A stretch of DNA of 64,000 nt from Byssovorax sp. Lineage in GTDB: Bacteria > Myxococcota_A > Polyangia > Polyangiales > Polyangiaceae. Numbering within the stretch: the first letter of the stretch is position 1; every line of letters starts with the position of its first letter. Below, in pieces: positions 23,804 to 32,189 of the stretch. The position numbers and the translations under genes were made by a program. Where the stretch lies: contig JANYGI010000002.1 in the NCBI GenBank assembly GCA_025362495.1, positions 49,373-113,372 on the forward strand, in the 5' to 3' direction. The notes under the pieces were generated by a model, which was given only the letters and a program-made list of their open reading frames with translations, was not told the origin of the DNA and searched no databases.

Positions 23804-24609
23804 AATCGGCCTCGGCATTCACCCTGCGCCCGTGCATTGTCGTAGCCCTTGAGCTGTTGGGCCTCGACACTTCTTCTGCGTCCCCGGGACGCGCCCGTTA
23901 CGCGATCGAGATCCTCGAGCAAGGTCTTGGTGTTCGTGGAACGAAAACGCAGCCCCAAAGTCATCTGTTTGTGGCAGGTCGTCGAGCAATTTGCGTCACA
24001 CCGATTAAGGCCGAAGGCACGCCTTTGTACTTCAAGTTGCTCATGCTCGCTTACCTTCAGCCCCTGCTCCTCTCTCTTGACGTCCTGCTACGCGCTGCCA
24101 TTACAATTGGCGGAGCAGCAGCCTCCGACAACTCCGCCGTCGGGCCTGCACTGATAGAGGCAGAGCGACTGCGCGATGAGTTCGCTGATGTTCCCCGCAT
24201 AGTCGTTGACCCGCATCTCATTCGTGCGGTCGAGACCATGACCGAACTACGCGCCACGCACCATAACGTACCTCAGAGTCTCGCATTCCTTCGGGAGCTT
24301 TTGCGCGAAGACACCGACGGATTGTGGTTCGTTGACTCCCTGCGGATTAATACGGAAGAGCAAATGGACCCGTCCAAGCACATTGCATTCTTGGAAGAGC
24401 ACGGTCAGTTCGTCGAGCGGAAGCTCAAGGCCGCGACCGCGCTCGACCGCACCTCGCGCGGGCACACGTGGCTGCGCAGCTACCACAACTGCGTCATCGA
24501 CGAGCTCTTCAACGAGAAGCGCCTCGACGAAGCCGACCGCTCGCGCCTCCGAATCCCCGCGACCAGCCCGCTCGTCTACGCCTTCCCTCCCTCCGCGATC
24601 AGACCCTGA
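23800..24609 (+). CDS. Class III nucleotidyl-cyclase-like protein, probably catalytically altered
   Basis: 269 aa from a GTG overlapping the PIN stop; the track's earlier start lies inside the PIN gene. The run LSLDVLLRAAITIGG, then AVGPALIEAERLRDEFADVPRIVVDPHLI, matches the cyclase-fold family that includes Pycsar-type pyrimidine cyclases (pattern LRGGItiG ... fGPALieAyeLE ... yPRIvvd). The first metal-site position reads ALELLGLD (Glu18 where Asp is usual). The second (HLFVAGRRAICV) has no Asp, so catalysis is doubtful. The C-terminal HTWLRSYHN segment is typical of the family as I recall it. Base composition drops clearly over 23.8-24.4 kb compared with the flanks, suggesting separate origin. 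Confidence 0.6.
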   Translation: MKSASAFTLRPCIVVALELLGLDTSSASPGRARYAIEILEQGLGVRGTKTQPQSHLFVAGRRAICVTPIKAEGTPLYFKLLMLAYLQPLLLSLDVLLRAAITIGGAAASDNSAVGPALIEAERLRDEFADVPRIVVDPHLIRAVETMTELRATHHNVPQSLAFLRELLREDTDGLWFVDSLRINTEEQMDPSKHIAFLEEHGQFVERKLKAATALDRTSRGHTWLRSYHNCVIDELFNEKRLDEADRSRLRIPATSPLVYAFPPSAIRP

Positions 24610-24664
24610 GCCCCACCTTGCGCGCCGCACGAAGCCGCGATGAAGTGGCAAATCGGCGCCGCCA

Positions 24665-25516
24665 ATGAGCAACTCCCTCGACCACCTCGATGAGCCAACG
24701 TGCGCGAAGCTCCGCGCGATCACGGCGAAGATCCGCGAGGTAGCGCCGGCCGAGATCCTCTTGCTCTTCGGCAGCTACGCGCGCGGCAACTGGGTCGTCG
24801 ATCGCGTCACCGGCTACCGCAGCGATTTCGATCTTCTCGTCATTGTCGCCAGCCTGAACGACGCCGAGGCGCTGCGCTTGGAGTCCTCCATCAGCGACGC
24901 CATCCGCCCGATCGCCGAGCCGGTACCGGTCTCGGTGATCGTCCACGACGCGAAGCAGATCAATCACGAGATCCGGCGCGGCCAGTACTTCTTCGCCGAC
25001 CTCGCGCGCGAAGGCGTCGTCCTTTACGACTCGCACCGCTTCTCGCTCGCCAAGCCGAAGACGGCAACGCCCGAAGAGCGCAAGGCGCTCGCCGAAGAGT
25101 ACTTCACGCACTGGTTCACGAGCGCGGGACAGTTCTATTCGGATTTCAAAGCGGGCATCGAACGCGGCTGGAACGCGAAGGCCGCCTTCGAACTGCACCA
25201 GGCAACCGAGCGTTACTACGCCACCGCGCTCCTTGTCTTCACGGGCTACAAGCCGACGACGCACAACATCGAGACGCTCGGCGAAATGGTCGCCGCGCTC
25301 CACCCCGATCTCGCCGTCCCGATCCCGATGAGCGAGCCCGAGGACGAGCGCCTCTTCAAGCTGCTGAAGCGCGCGTACATCGAGGCTCGTTACAGCATGA
25401 AGTACCGCATCACCGCCGAAGAGCTGGCGATCCTCGGCGAGCGGGTGCGCGACGTGGCCGCGAGGATCGAGCGTCTTTGCCGGGAGAAGATCGCGAGCTT
25501 CGTCCCCGAGCCTTGA
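24665..25516 (+). CDS. MNT nucleotidyltransferase-HEPN fusion protein
   Basis: 283 aa. The N-terminal half is a minimal nucleotidyltransferase: GSYARGN (residues 36-42) followed by DFDLLVIV with the catalytic D54/D56 pair. The C-terminal half, from about residue 140, is a HEPN domain (FELHQATERYYATALLVFTGYKPTTHNIETL and AYIEARYSMKYRI). Separate HEPN and MNT genes form toxin-antitoxin pairs in which MNT adds AMP to the HEPN RNase; fused versions are common but poorly studied. A clear R-x4-6-H RNase motif is not evident. It lies 55 nt after the cyclase-like gene on the same strand. Confidence 0.85.
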   Translation: MSNSLDHLDEPTCAKLRAITAKIREVAPAEILLLFGSYARGNWVVDRVTGYRSDFDLLVIVASLNDAEALRLESSISDAIRPIAEPVPVSVIVHDAKQINHEIRRGQYFFADLAREGVVLYDSHRFSLAKPKTATPEERKALAEEYFTHWFTSAGQFYSDFKAGIERGWNAKAAFELHQATERYYATALLVFTGYKPTTHNIETLGEMVAALHPDLAVPIPMSEPEDERLFKLLKRAYIEARYSMKYRITAEELAILGERVRDVAARIERLCREKIASFVPEP

Positions 25517-25692
25517 AGGCGCGTTCCCGGCGCGCTGGGAGCCGTCCCACGGCGTAAGTATCGCCTTCCAACACGTTGGGAGTCGTCCGGCACCGTGTGT
25601 TTCGCCAATCTCGATCCGGGAACGCCATCCCGCCTCATCTGGATCGGCTCCCAGGATTCTGGGAGCCGTCCCGCATCTGATATGACGATCAC
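25517..25692 (+). repeat. Four degenerate ~41-bp tandem units with a GGGAnCCGTCC core
   Basis: The 176-bp gap contains four similar units whose GGGA cores start at 25537, 25578, 25618 and 25661 (spacings 41, 40 and 43). The core is GGGAGCCGTCCC in units 1 and 4, GGGAGTCGTCCG in unit 2 and GGGAACGCCATCCC in unit 3. A C-rich TTCCC/TTCCA/CTCCC element sits about 13 nt before the core in units 1, 2 and 4. A TATCGC/TTTCGC-like element lies about 22 nt after it. GGGA-n4-TCCC can pair as a small stem. The period is not a multiple of three, so this is not coding. The alpha/beta hydrolase gene starts at the right edge. Confidence 0.6.
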
Positions 25693-26571
25693 GTGCGCAC
25701 CCGCCCCGCTCATCCCGGACCCGTCGAGACGGCCCTCCTCGCCTCGCTCGCGCCCACGTTCGCCGCGCGTCGCGTCGAGACGCCGTTCGGCTCGCTCCGC
25801 GTCCTCGAAGGCGGCGCCGGGCCCGCGCTGATCTTGCTCCACGGCCGCGGCAACGCGGCGACGACGTGGTTCCCGCTGCTCCCCGCGCTCGCGCGATCGC
25901 ACCGGGTCCTCGCCGTCGATCTGCCGGGCTTCGGGCAGTCGCAGGCGCGGCGCTTTCGCGGCGGCGGCTTCGAGGCGGGGCTCGGGTTCTTCACCGACGC
26001 CATCGAGCGCTGGATCGTCGCGGAAGGCCTGCAAAACGCGGCCATCGCGGGCCACTCGCTCGGCGGGCTCGTGGCGATCGAGCTTTCGCGTCGTGGTCAT
26101 GCAGCTCCTTCGAAGCTCGTCCTCATCGGCGGCATGGGCCTCGGATCGGCGATGACGCACGCCAGCCGCGTCTTCTTTCGCCTCGGCCCCGAGCGCCTCG
26201 CGCGTCGGCTCGGGCGCGACGTGTTCGAGCGCCTCAACGCGCCGCCGAGCACGCCGGATGGGCCTCGCCTCGGCGCGCTCGGCTTCGAGCTCTACAGCGT
26301 GCGCCGCGGCCGCCCCGACGCCTCGGCGGCCTTCGACGCCATGTGCCCGCTCCTCGGGCCCGTCCCGCATCGCGCCGACAGCCTCCCGCACATCACCGCA
26401 AAAACGCTTGTTCTGTGGGGTGATCACGACGAGGTGTTCCCCTCGCCCGTCGCCATCGCCGCGGCCGCCGCGCTGCCGAACGCCACGCTGCGGATCGAGC
26501 CGCTCGGGCACTCCCCTCACCTGGAAGCGCCCGAGCGCGTGATCGCCATCCTCGAAGAGTTCCTCGGCTGA
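25693..26571 (+). CDS. Alpha/beta-fold hydrolase
   Basis: 292 aa from a GTG. ILLHGRGNAATTW is the oxyanion strand, VLAVDLPGFGQSQ the second strand, GHSLGGLVAIELS the nucleophile elbow (Ser), WGDHDEVF carries the acid, and GHSPHLEAP supplies the catalytic His. There is no signal peptide. The sequence is closest in style to the esterase/haloperoxidase group; the substrate is unknown. It is convergent with the kelch lipoprotein, with stops 4 nt apart. Confidence 0.88.
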   Translation: MRTRPAHPGPVETALLASLAPTFAARRVETPFGSLRVLEGGAGPALILLHGRGNAATTWFPLLPALARSHRVLAVDLPGFGQSQARRFRGGGFEAGLGFFTDAIERWIVAEGLQNAAIAGHSLGGLVAIELSRRGHAAPSKLVLIGGMGLGSAMTHASRVFFRLGPERLARRLGRDVFERLNAPPSTPDGPRLGALGFELYSVRRGRPDASAAFDAMCPLLGPVPHRADSLPHITAKTLVLWGDHDEVFPSPVAIAAAAALPNATLRIEPLGHSPHLEAPERVIAILEEFLG

Positions 26572-26575
26572 GCGG

Positions 26576-27790
26576 CTACTGCAGCGTGCCGTTGAAGACC
26601 TCGGCCTGCGGGACGTGGTTCTTCGAGCCGCCGACCGAGTAGAAATGTCCTTGATAAAGCGGCGTCTGGTGCGAGTGCGCGCGCGCCAGCGGGAGCGGCG
26701 GCAGGTCCACGAACGTGCCGACCTTGCCCGTCCCGTCGAACGGGGCGCGCTCGACCTTCGCCACCTCGCCGCCGGTGAGCGTCGTCATTCCGGCGAACAC
26801 GTAGAGCTGATCGAGGAAGATGTTCACCGACGGTGACGCGAGGCCCTGCGCGAGGCTGCCGTAGTCTTCCCACGGGCCCAGCGCCCCGGCGCTCGACACC
26901 GTCGCGCGAAGGATCGCCGGCGACGCCGCGACATCGGAGCCGCCGCCGATCACGTAGATCGCGTTCTTGTAAACGATCGACGCGTGGTGCGTGAGCGCGA
27001 CGGGCAGCGGCGCGACCATTTCCCAGGGCGAGACCGTCTTGCCGTCGAAGGCGGCGCGCTCGATCACGTCGAGGATCTTCTGCGTCGGCATCCCGCCCAC
27101 GACCGTCTGCGAGAGGCCGCCCATCGCGTAGACAAACCCCTGCGAGTACGCGAGCGAGACGTGGTAGCGCGAGGCGCCGAGGTCGGGCCCCTTGGTGAAC
27201 GTGAGGCCGCCGTCGTCGGCGATTTGCCCGACGTACACCGACGTCTTCGAGTTGCTGTCGTCGCCGAGGCCGCCGGCGATCACGAACGATCGATCGACCT
27301 GCGCGAGGCCGCATCCGAGCAAGCCTTCGGGCATCATCGCCACGTCGGAGAACGCGCTCAGCGTCCCGTCCTTGGCGATCGTGGTGCGCTCGATTTGCTT
27401 CACCGTCGCGGCCCCGCCGACCCCGCCGACGACGTACAGGAACGCGCCCGCGGGCGTCTCGGCGACGAGCGTGACGTGGTGATCACGCTTGTGCGCGAGC
27501 TTCGGGCCGGCGACCCAGTCCTTCAATTCGGCCTCGCAATCGAGGGCGCCCGGGTGCGATCCCGGCGGGCAGAACGCTTCGTTGCCGCCCGTGCCGGTGG
27601 CGCCGCCGCCGGTGCCGCCGCCGCCCGCGCCGCCGCTGCCGGACGTGGACGAGGACGAGGTCGAGGCGCTGCCAGTCGACGTGGTCGTCGTCGTCTCCGC
27701 GCCTCCGCAGCCCGCGGCGACGGCGAACAGGAGAGCGCAGCCGCCGGCGAGGCGCGGCAAAAGAAGAGGGGGGGTTTGCATGCGCGCCAT
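26576..27790 (-). CDS. Kelch-like repeat lipoprotein
   Basis: 404 aa from MARMQTPPLLL; the track's TTG start is weaker. A lipoprotein signal (LAGGCALLFAVAAGCGG) is followed by a low-complexity Thr/Ser/Gly linker ([19 protein letters not shown]) typical of Polyangia lipoproteins. Repeated blades follow: FLYVVGGVGGAATVKQIERT, SFVIAGGLGD, FVYAMGGLSQ, IYVIGGGSD, LYVFAGMTT and FYSVGGSKN. Each has the kelch glycine pair and alternating strands, giving five to six blades of a beta-propeller. It is probably an outer-membrane or periplasmic binding protein. No enzymatic residues are apparent. Confidence 0.85.
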   Translation of the reverse strand: MARMQTPPLLLPRLAGGCALLFAVAAGCGGAETTTTTSTGSASTSSSSTSGSGGAGGGGTGGGATGTGGNEAFCPPGSHPGALDCEAELKDWVAGPKLAHKRDHHVTLVAETPAGAFLYVVGGVGGAATVKQIERTTIAKDGTLSAFSDVAMMPEGLLGCGLAQVDRSFVIAGGLGDDSNSKTSVYVGQIADDGGLTFTKGPDLGASRYHVSLAYSQGFVYAMGGLSQTVVGGMPTQKILDVIERAAFDGKTVSPWEMVAPLPVALTHHASIVYKNAIYVIGGGSDVAASPAILRATVSSAGALGPWEDYGSLAQGLASPSVNIFLDQLYVFAGMTTLTGGEVAKVERAPFDGTGKVGTFVDLPPLPLARAHSHQTPLYQGHFYSVGGSKNHVPQAEVFNGTLQ

Positions 27791-27871
27791 GATTGCACGG
27801 CGCGCGCCAGGCGAAATAGCCTTCAAATCAAGGACGAACCGCGCGACGCGTCAGTCCGCTAACGACCCCTG

Positions 27872-28129
27872 TCAGTCGACGTCGTTGACGCTGAAGCGAC
27901 CCGCGGCCGGGCTCGTCTCCAGCTCGCGCTGGATCCACGGCGCGTCGCGCTTGGCCACGGCGACCAGCCGCACGACCTTGTCGCCGTAGTCGGGCAGGCC
28001 CGCGAAGCCCACCTTGCGCGCGTCGTCGGGCGTCATCACCTGGGCCTTCGTCTCGCGGAGCGTCTCCGCCGAGAGCAGCGTTTCCGGATCGGCGCCGGGC
28101 GCCAGGAACACCTCGAATACGACCATCAT
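27872..28129 (-). CDS. Small conserved-looking protein, unknown
   Basis: 85 aa starting MMVVFEVFLAPGADPETLL, without signal peptide or membrane segment. Codon use is typical of the window and the sequence is balanced in charge (KVVRLVAVAKRDAPWIQRELET), so it looks translated. It is short and I do not recognise a family. It lies about 80 nt upstream of the kelch lipoprotein on the same strand and is divergent from the MMPL exporter. Confidence 0.55.
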   Translation of the reverse strand: MMVVFEVFLAPGADPETLLSAETLRETKAQVMTPDDARKVGFAGLPDYGDKVVRLVAVAKRDAPWIQRELETSPAAGRFSVNDVD

Positions 28130-28215
28130 CCGGCGATGATCGCGCTCCTCAGGCGGTCACACAAGCGTGCGGTGGTGTTGACCTTGCGGCGGCCCCGCGG
28201 CAAAGGTCCGCGCCG

Positions 28216-30627
28216 ATGGCGAATCGATCTCCGCGGCGCGTCCTCGCGATCTTCGCGCTCGTTTTCGCGACGGTAGGCTCGATCCTCGCGGTCGTGTTCG
28301 GGCTGCGGCTCGAGCCCAACGTGGCCTCGCTCCTCCCCGAGCGCGGCGAGGCCGCGGCGCTGCGGCGCTACGTGCGCGCGTTCGGCGGCGGCGATCTCGC
28401 CGTGATCATGATCAAGGGCGACGACCCCGACGAGAACGCCGCGGCCGCGACCACGATCGCCGCGACGCTCGCCACGTCGTCGCACGTGTTGCGCGTCGCC
28501 GCGCGCGCCGAGATCCCGCGCGGCTTCGATCCGATGCTCGCGTTTCGCTACGCCGACGGCCCGGCGCGCGAGCGGCTGGCGAAGGCGCTCACGCCCGAGG
28601 GCATGCGCGCTCGCCTGCGCGAGACGCGCGCGCTCCTGCTCGCGCCGGGCAGCTCCGAGCTCGGCGAGCTGGTCGAGACCGATCCGCTCCGCCTCACGCA
28701 GCTCACGTTCGAAGGCAGCGGATTCGGCGGCGGAATGCGCACGCAGCCGAACGGCACGTTCTCCACCGACGACGGGAAAATGCAGCTCGTCCTGGTGCAG
28801 CCGCGGGGGCAAGCGCTGCGCTCCGCGGACGCGACGGCGTTCATGCACGACGTCGACGCCGCGCTCGATCCCGTGCGCGCCGCGCACCCCGGGCTCACGC
28901 TCGGCATCACCGGTGGGCACGCGATCGCCGCCGCCACCGAGAAGATGCTCACCAGCGATCTGATCTGGTCGGGGACGCTCTCGATGGTCCTCGCGGCGGC
29001 CGTGTTCGCCTTGATTTTCCGGCGCGTCCGCGCGCTCGTCGCGGTGATGCCGCCGCTGATCCTCGGCACGGCGTGGACGGCGGGGCTCGCCGCGTTCTTC
29101 CCGGGCGGGCTCAGCGCCATCGCCGTGGCGTTCATGTCGGTCGTCGTCGGCGTCGGCGTCGACACCGGCGTCCACGTCTACGCCGCGCTCCTCGACGCGC
29201 GGCGCGACGGCCTCGGGCCCGCCGAGGCCGCCCTCGCTGCGCGCAGGAAAACAGGCAAAAGCGTGCTGATGGCGGCCGTCACGGCCTCCGCGGCGTTCGG
29301 CGCGCTCGCGCTCTCGGACATCAACGCCGTGCGCCAGCTCGGCATCCTCTGCGGCGCGGGCGAGGTGCTCACGGCCATCGCCATCGTCGCCGTCACGCCG
29401 GAGATCGGCGCCTGGCTCGAGCGCGGCCCGACGCCTCCCGCGTCGCCGGCGCGCTGGACCGAGGCCATCATCTGGCTCACCGCGACGAAGCGCCGGGCCT
29501 TCATCGCCGCGGCGATCGCGCTCGCTCCGATCCCCGCGCTGGCGATCTTCGGCGGCCCGCCGCTCGCCGAGGCCATCGTCGCCGTGCGCCCGGGGAAGCT
29601 CGCACCGCTCCAGATCCAGCAGCAGATCTTCGACGCCTTCGGCGGCAAGCGCGGGCAGTGGGTGGTGCTCGTCGCCGATCCCAGCCTGGAGCGCGCGCGC
29701 GAGCGCGCCGACCACCTCACCGAGGAGCTCGGCAAGCTGCCCGGCGACGTCGAGGCCGTCGATTCCCTCACCGCGATCGTCCCCGCCGAGGCCACGCAGG
29801 CCGCGCGCTACGACGCCCGTGATGCGCTCGATTTGCCGAAAAAAGCAGACGATCTGGAGCGCGCGCTCACCGAGACGGGGTTCGCCGCCTCCCGCTTCGA
29901 GCCGGCCCTCGAGGCCATGCGCCACGCCACGCGCAAGGAGACGCACCTCGACGACGTGGCCGCGTCCGCCGCGGCGATCCTGGTGACGCGCTACCTCGGC
30001 GAAGACGAAGGCGACCACCTCGTCGCGGTGTATCTGCGCCCCAGCGCGGCGCCCGGCGCGGCCGAGCGCGTCACGACCGCCGTGCGCGCCGCCGATCCCG
30101 GGGCGCGCCTCACCGGCTACAGCCGCCTCGAGTTCGCGCTCCGCGAGACGCTCCACCACGACATGCCGCGCATCGCCCTCGTGGCCATGGGCCTCGTCGG
30201 CCTCGCCCTCGCGGCCTCGCTGCGCAAGCCGCGCGACATCGCCATCGCCGCGCTCGTCGTCGCCGCCGAGATCGCCGCGGTGCTGATCTTGATCCGCGTG
30301 CTCGGGATCCCGCTCCACGCTTACGATGCCCTCGTGCTCCCCGTCTTGCTCGGGATCACGGTCGACGAGGGCATGTTTCTCCTCGCCCACGCGCGCGAGA
30401 CGACGGCCGACGACGTCACCCGCGACACCATCCGCCGCGAGGGCCCGTCGATCGTCGCGACGGCGCTGACCACCGCCGTGGGCTTCGGCGCGCTCGCCTT
30501 CTGCGACTTCGACGGCCTGCGCGATCTCGGTCTCGTCGGCGCGCTCGGCAGCGTCGTGGGGTTGATCGTCGCGCTCGTGGTGGTGCCCGCGGGGCTGCGC
30601 CTCTGGCCACCTCCCGAGCACCGCTGA
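28216..30627 (+). CDS. MMPL/RND-superfamily exporter
   Basis: 803 aa with the duplicated RND layout of one membrane helix, a ~230-residue periplasmic loop and five helices, repeated twice. The first helix is VLAIFALVFATVGSILAVVFGL. The first bundle contains VGVGVDTGVHVYAALLDAR and KSVLMAAVTASAAFGALALS. The second contains LLGITVDEGMFLLAHARE and IVATALTTAVGFGALAFCDF. The Asp in DTGVH and DEGMF corresponds to the proton-relay positions of MMPL/HpnN-like lipid exporters. The cargo is probably a lipid or hopanoid-like molecule. The 831-aa minus-strand ORF is antisense to it. Confidence 0.9.
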   Translation: MANRSPRRVLAIFALVFATVGSILAVVFGLRLEPNVASLLPERGEAAALRRYVRAFGGGDLAVIMIKGDDPDENAAAATTIAATLATSSHVLRVAARAEIPRGFDPMLAFRYADGPARERLAKALTPEGMRARLRETRALLLAPGSSELGELVETDPLRLTQLTFEGSGFGGGMRTQPNGTFSTDDGKMQLVLVQPRGQALRSADATAFMHDVDAALDPVRAAHPGLTLGITGGHAIAAATEKMLTSDLIWSGTLSMVLAAAVFALIFRRVRALVAVMPPLILGTAWTAGLAAFFPGGLSAIAVAFMSVVVGVGVDTGVHVYAALLDARRDGLGPAEAALAARRKTGKSVLMAAVTASAAFGALALSDINAVRQLGILCGAGEVLTAIAIVAVTPEIGAWLERGPTPPASPARWTEAIIWLTATKRRAFIAAAIALAPIPALAIFGGPPLAEAIVAVRPGKLAPLQIQQQIFDAFGGKRGQWVVLVADPSLERARERADHLTEELGKLPGDVEAVDSLTAIVPAEATQAARYDARDALDLPKKADDLERALTETGFAASRFEPALEAMRHATRKETHLDDVAASAAAILVTRYLGEDEGDHLVAVYLRPSAAPGAAERVTTAVRAADPGARLTGYSRLEFALRETLHHDMPRIALVAMGLVGLALAASLRKPRDIAIAALVVAAEIAAVLILIRVLGIPLHAYDALVLPVLLGITVDEGMFLLAHARETTADDVTRDTIRREGPSIVATALTTAVGFGALAFCDFDGLRDLGLVGALGSVVGLIVALVVVPAGLRLWPPPEHR

Positions 30628-30789
30628 TGGGCAAACCGCGCCCGGAGGCCTGCTTCCCCGAGGGCGACATGGCGCAAAAATGTGCCTGTTTCCCGGAGAA
30701 AATGCGCTGTTCGAGCTCCTGCGGTTACATCCCGACAGGCACGCTCGACGGCTTCCACCTCACCCGCCGCAACGGAAGCTCTCGAGTGA

Positions 30790-31707
30790 TCACGCCGGCT
30801 TCGGCGCCGCGCGCGCGCGCTGGATTGAGAGGATGCCGACGCCCGCGAGGATCACCGCCGCCGCGGCCCAGGTCATCGGCCCCGCGTGCTCGCCGCCGAG
30901 CGCGATGCTGAGCACCAGCGCCACGACCGGGTTCACGTATGCGTAGCTCGTGGCGATCGCCGGGCGGGTGTTTCGCAGCAGGAACCCGTAGGCCGAGAAC
31001 GCCACGATCGAGCCGAACGCGGCCAGGAACGCGACGGCGCCGAGCGATCGCAGCGAGGGCGCGTGAGTCAAGCGTTCGCCCCGCAGGAAGCTCACCGCGA
31101 GCATCGTCGCGCCGCCGACGAGCATCTCGGCCGCCGTCGCCATCGCGCCCGTCGGCAGCGGCAGCCGCTTGCTCCACACCGAGCCGAGCGCCCAGCTCAC
31201 GGGCGCGCACAGCAGCGCGATCACCATCCCCGGCGACGCGGAGAGCTGCCCGCTGAGCTGGAGCAGCGCCACGCCGACGAAGCCGAGCAAGAGGCCGATC
31301 CACTCGAGGCGCGAGGGCCGGTGGCCCGTGAAGCGCGACAGGAGCGCCATCCAGAGCGGCATCGTCGCCACCACCATCGCCGCGACGCTCGAGCTGATGC
31401 GCGTCTCGGCGAAGGCGACGAACCCGTTGCCGATCACCAGCAGCAAGACGCCGACCTTGGCGCACGCGATCCACTCGCGCGCCGTCGGCGTGGGCGCGCC
31501 GCCCAGCCAGAGGACAGCGAAGAGCACCACGCCGGCGATCAGGAAGCGCGAGCCGGCCATGAGGAACGGCGGCAGCGTCTCGAGGCCGATCCGCATCACC
31601 AGGTACGTCGATCCCCAGATCACGTACACCGCGAGCAGGGCCGCGGCGATCAGCCAGCGTGGGGGCGGCGCGGGCGCGGGAGCATCGAGCGGCACCGGGA
31701 TCTCCAC
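30790..31707 (-). CDS. EamA-family (DMT superfamily) transporter, YedA-like
   Basis: 305 aa from a GTG (VEIPVPLDAP). Ten membrane helices form two EamA repeats. The first begins WLIAAALLAVYVIWGSTYLVMRIGLETLPPFLMAGSRFLIAGV and the second begins PVSWALGSVWSKRLPLP. The WGSTY and R-F-L-I-A-G motifs place it near YedA/RhaT-type metabolite exporters. It lies 58 nt downstream of the DoxX gene on the same strand and the two may be co-transcribed. The cargo is unknown. Confidence 0.9.
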   Translation of the reverse strand: MEIPVPLDAPAPAPPPRWLIAAALLAVYVIWGSTYLVMRIGLETLPPFLMAGSRFLIAGVVLFAVLWLGGAPTPTAREWIACAKVGVLLLVIGNGFVAFAETRISSSVAAMVVATMPLWMALLSRFTGHRPSRLEWIGLLLGFVGVALLQLSGQLSASPGMVIALLCAPVSWALGSVWSKRLPLPTGAMATAAEMLVGGATMLAVSFLRGERLTHAPSLRSLGAVAFLAAFGSIVAFSAYGFLLRNTRPAIATSYAYVNPVVALVLSIALGGEHAGPMTWAAAAVILAGVGILSIQRARAAPKPA

Positions 31708-31765
31708 GAGGCGCGCGTCATCGCATGGATCGACGCGCGCGCGGAGAGCTCGTCACGCTGCCGCG

Positions 31766-32152
31766 CTACTTGCCCATGAGCGCGCGGAACCTGTCCGCGC
31801 GGAGCCAGCCGATGATCCCGATCACCACGAGGAACGCGAACGGGATGGGAGCGTGGCCGACGTCGCCCATCCTGAGCAGCGAGACCACCGCGCCGACCAT
31901 CGTCGCGCCGAGGAGCAGCACGCCGAACGCCGCTGTCTTGGGGACGAGCAGGAGGATCGCGCCGACGACCTCGATCACGCCCGTCACGTAGAGGAACCAC
32001 GTCGGGTACCCCATCGCGGCGAAGCCCTTGACCTGCTCTGGCGCGCCCGCGAGCTTGCTGCCGCCCGCTCCGAGCATTGCCAGCGCGATCAGCCCGCTCA
32101 GGACCCACGTCGCAATCACCTTGGCCTTGCCGGGCCCGCTCGCGTCACTCAT
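31766..32152 (-). CDS. DoxX-like four-helix membrane protein
   Basis: 128 aa with GGAGAACGAC before the ATG. Four hydrophobic helices (VLSGLIALAMLGAGGSKL, FLYVTGVIEVVGAILLLV, AAFGVLLLGATMVGAVVSLL and IPFAFLVVIGIIGWL) and the conserved GxxKL and GxxExxGAxLL signatures match the DoxX family. Such proteins are linked to quinone or redox homeostasis in some bacteria. It is divergent from a LysR regulator 82 nt away, the classic arrangement for a regulated target. Confidence 0.85.
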   Translation of the reverse strand: MSDASGPGKAKVIATWVLSGLIALAMLGAGGSKLAGAPEQVKGFAAMGYPTWFLYVTGVIEVVGAILLLVPKTAAFGVLLLGATMVGAVVSLLRMGDVGHAPIPFAFLVVIGIIGWLRADRFRALMGK

Positions 32153-32189
32153 GTCGTTCTCCGTCTCGCTTTCGCGTGGAGCATAAGCT

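Noticed and set aside
25517-25692. CRISPR-like array
   Set aside because: Only a 10-13 bp core is conserved, repeats differ at many positions and the intervening sequence is itself semi-conserved. There are no spacers and no cas genes.
28126-30621. 831-aa minus-strand ORF
   Set aside because: Exact antisense of the MMPL exporter. It is a Glu/Arg/Ala/His-rich string with no domain.
30627-30911. Cys-rich small ORF downstream of the MMPL exporter
   Set aside because: It starts at the exporter stop with no convincing family and runs antisense into the EamA gene. The Cys content of the first 30 residues is intriguing but insufficient.
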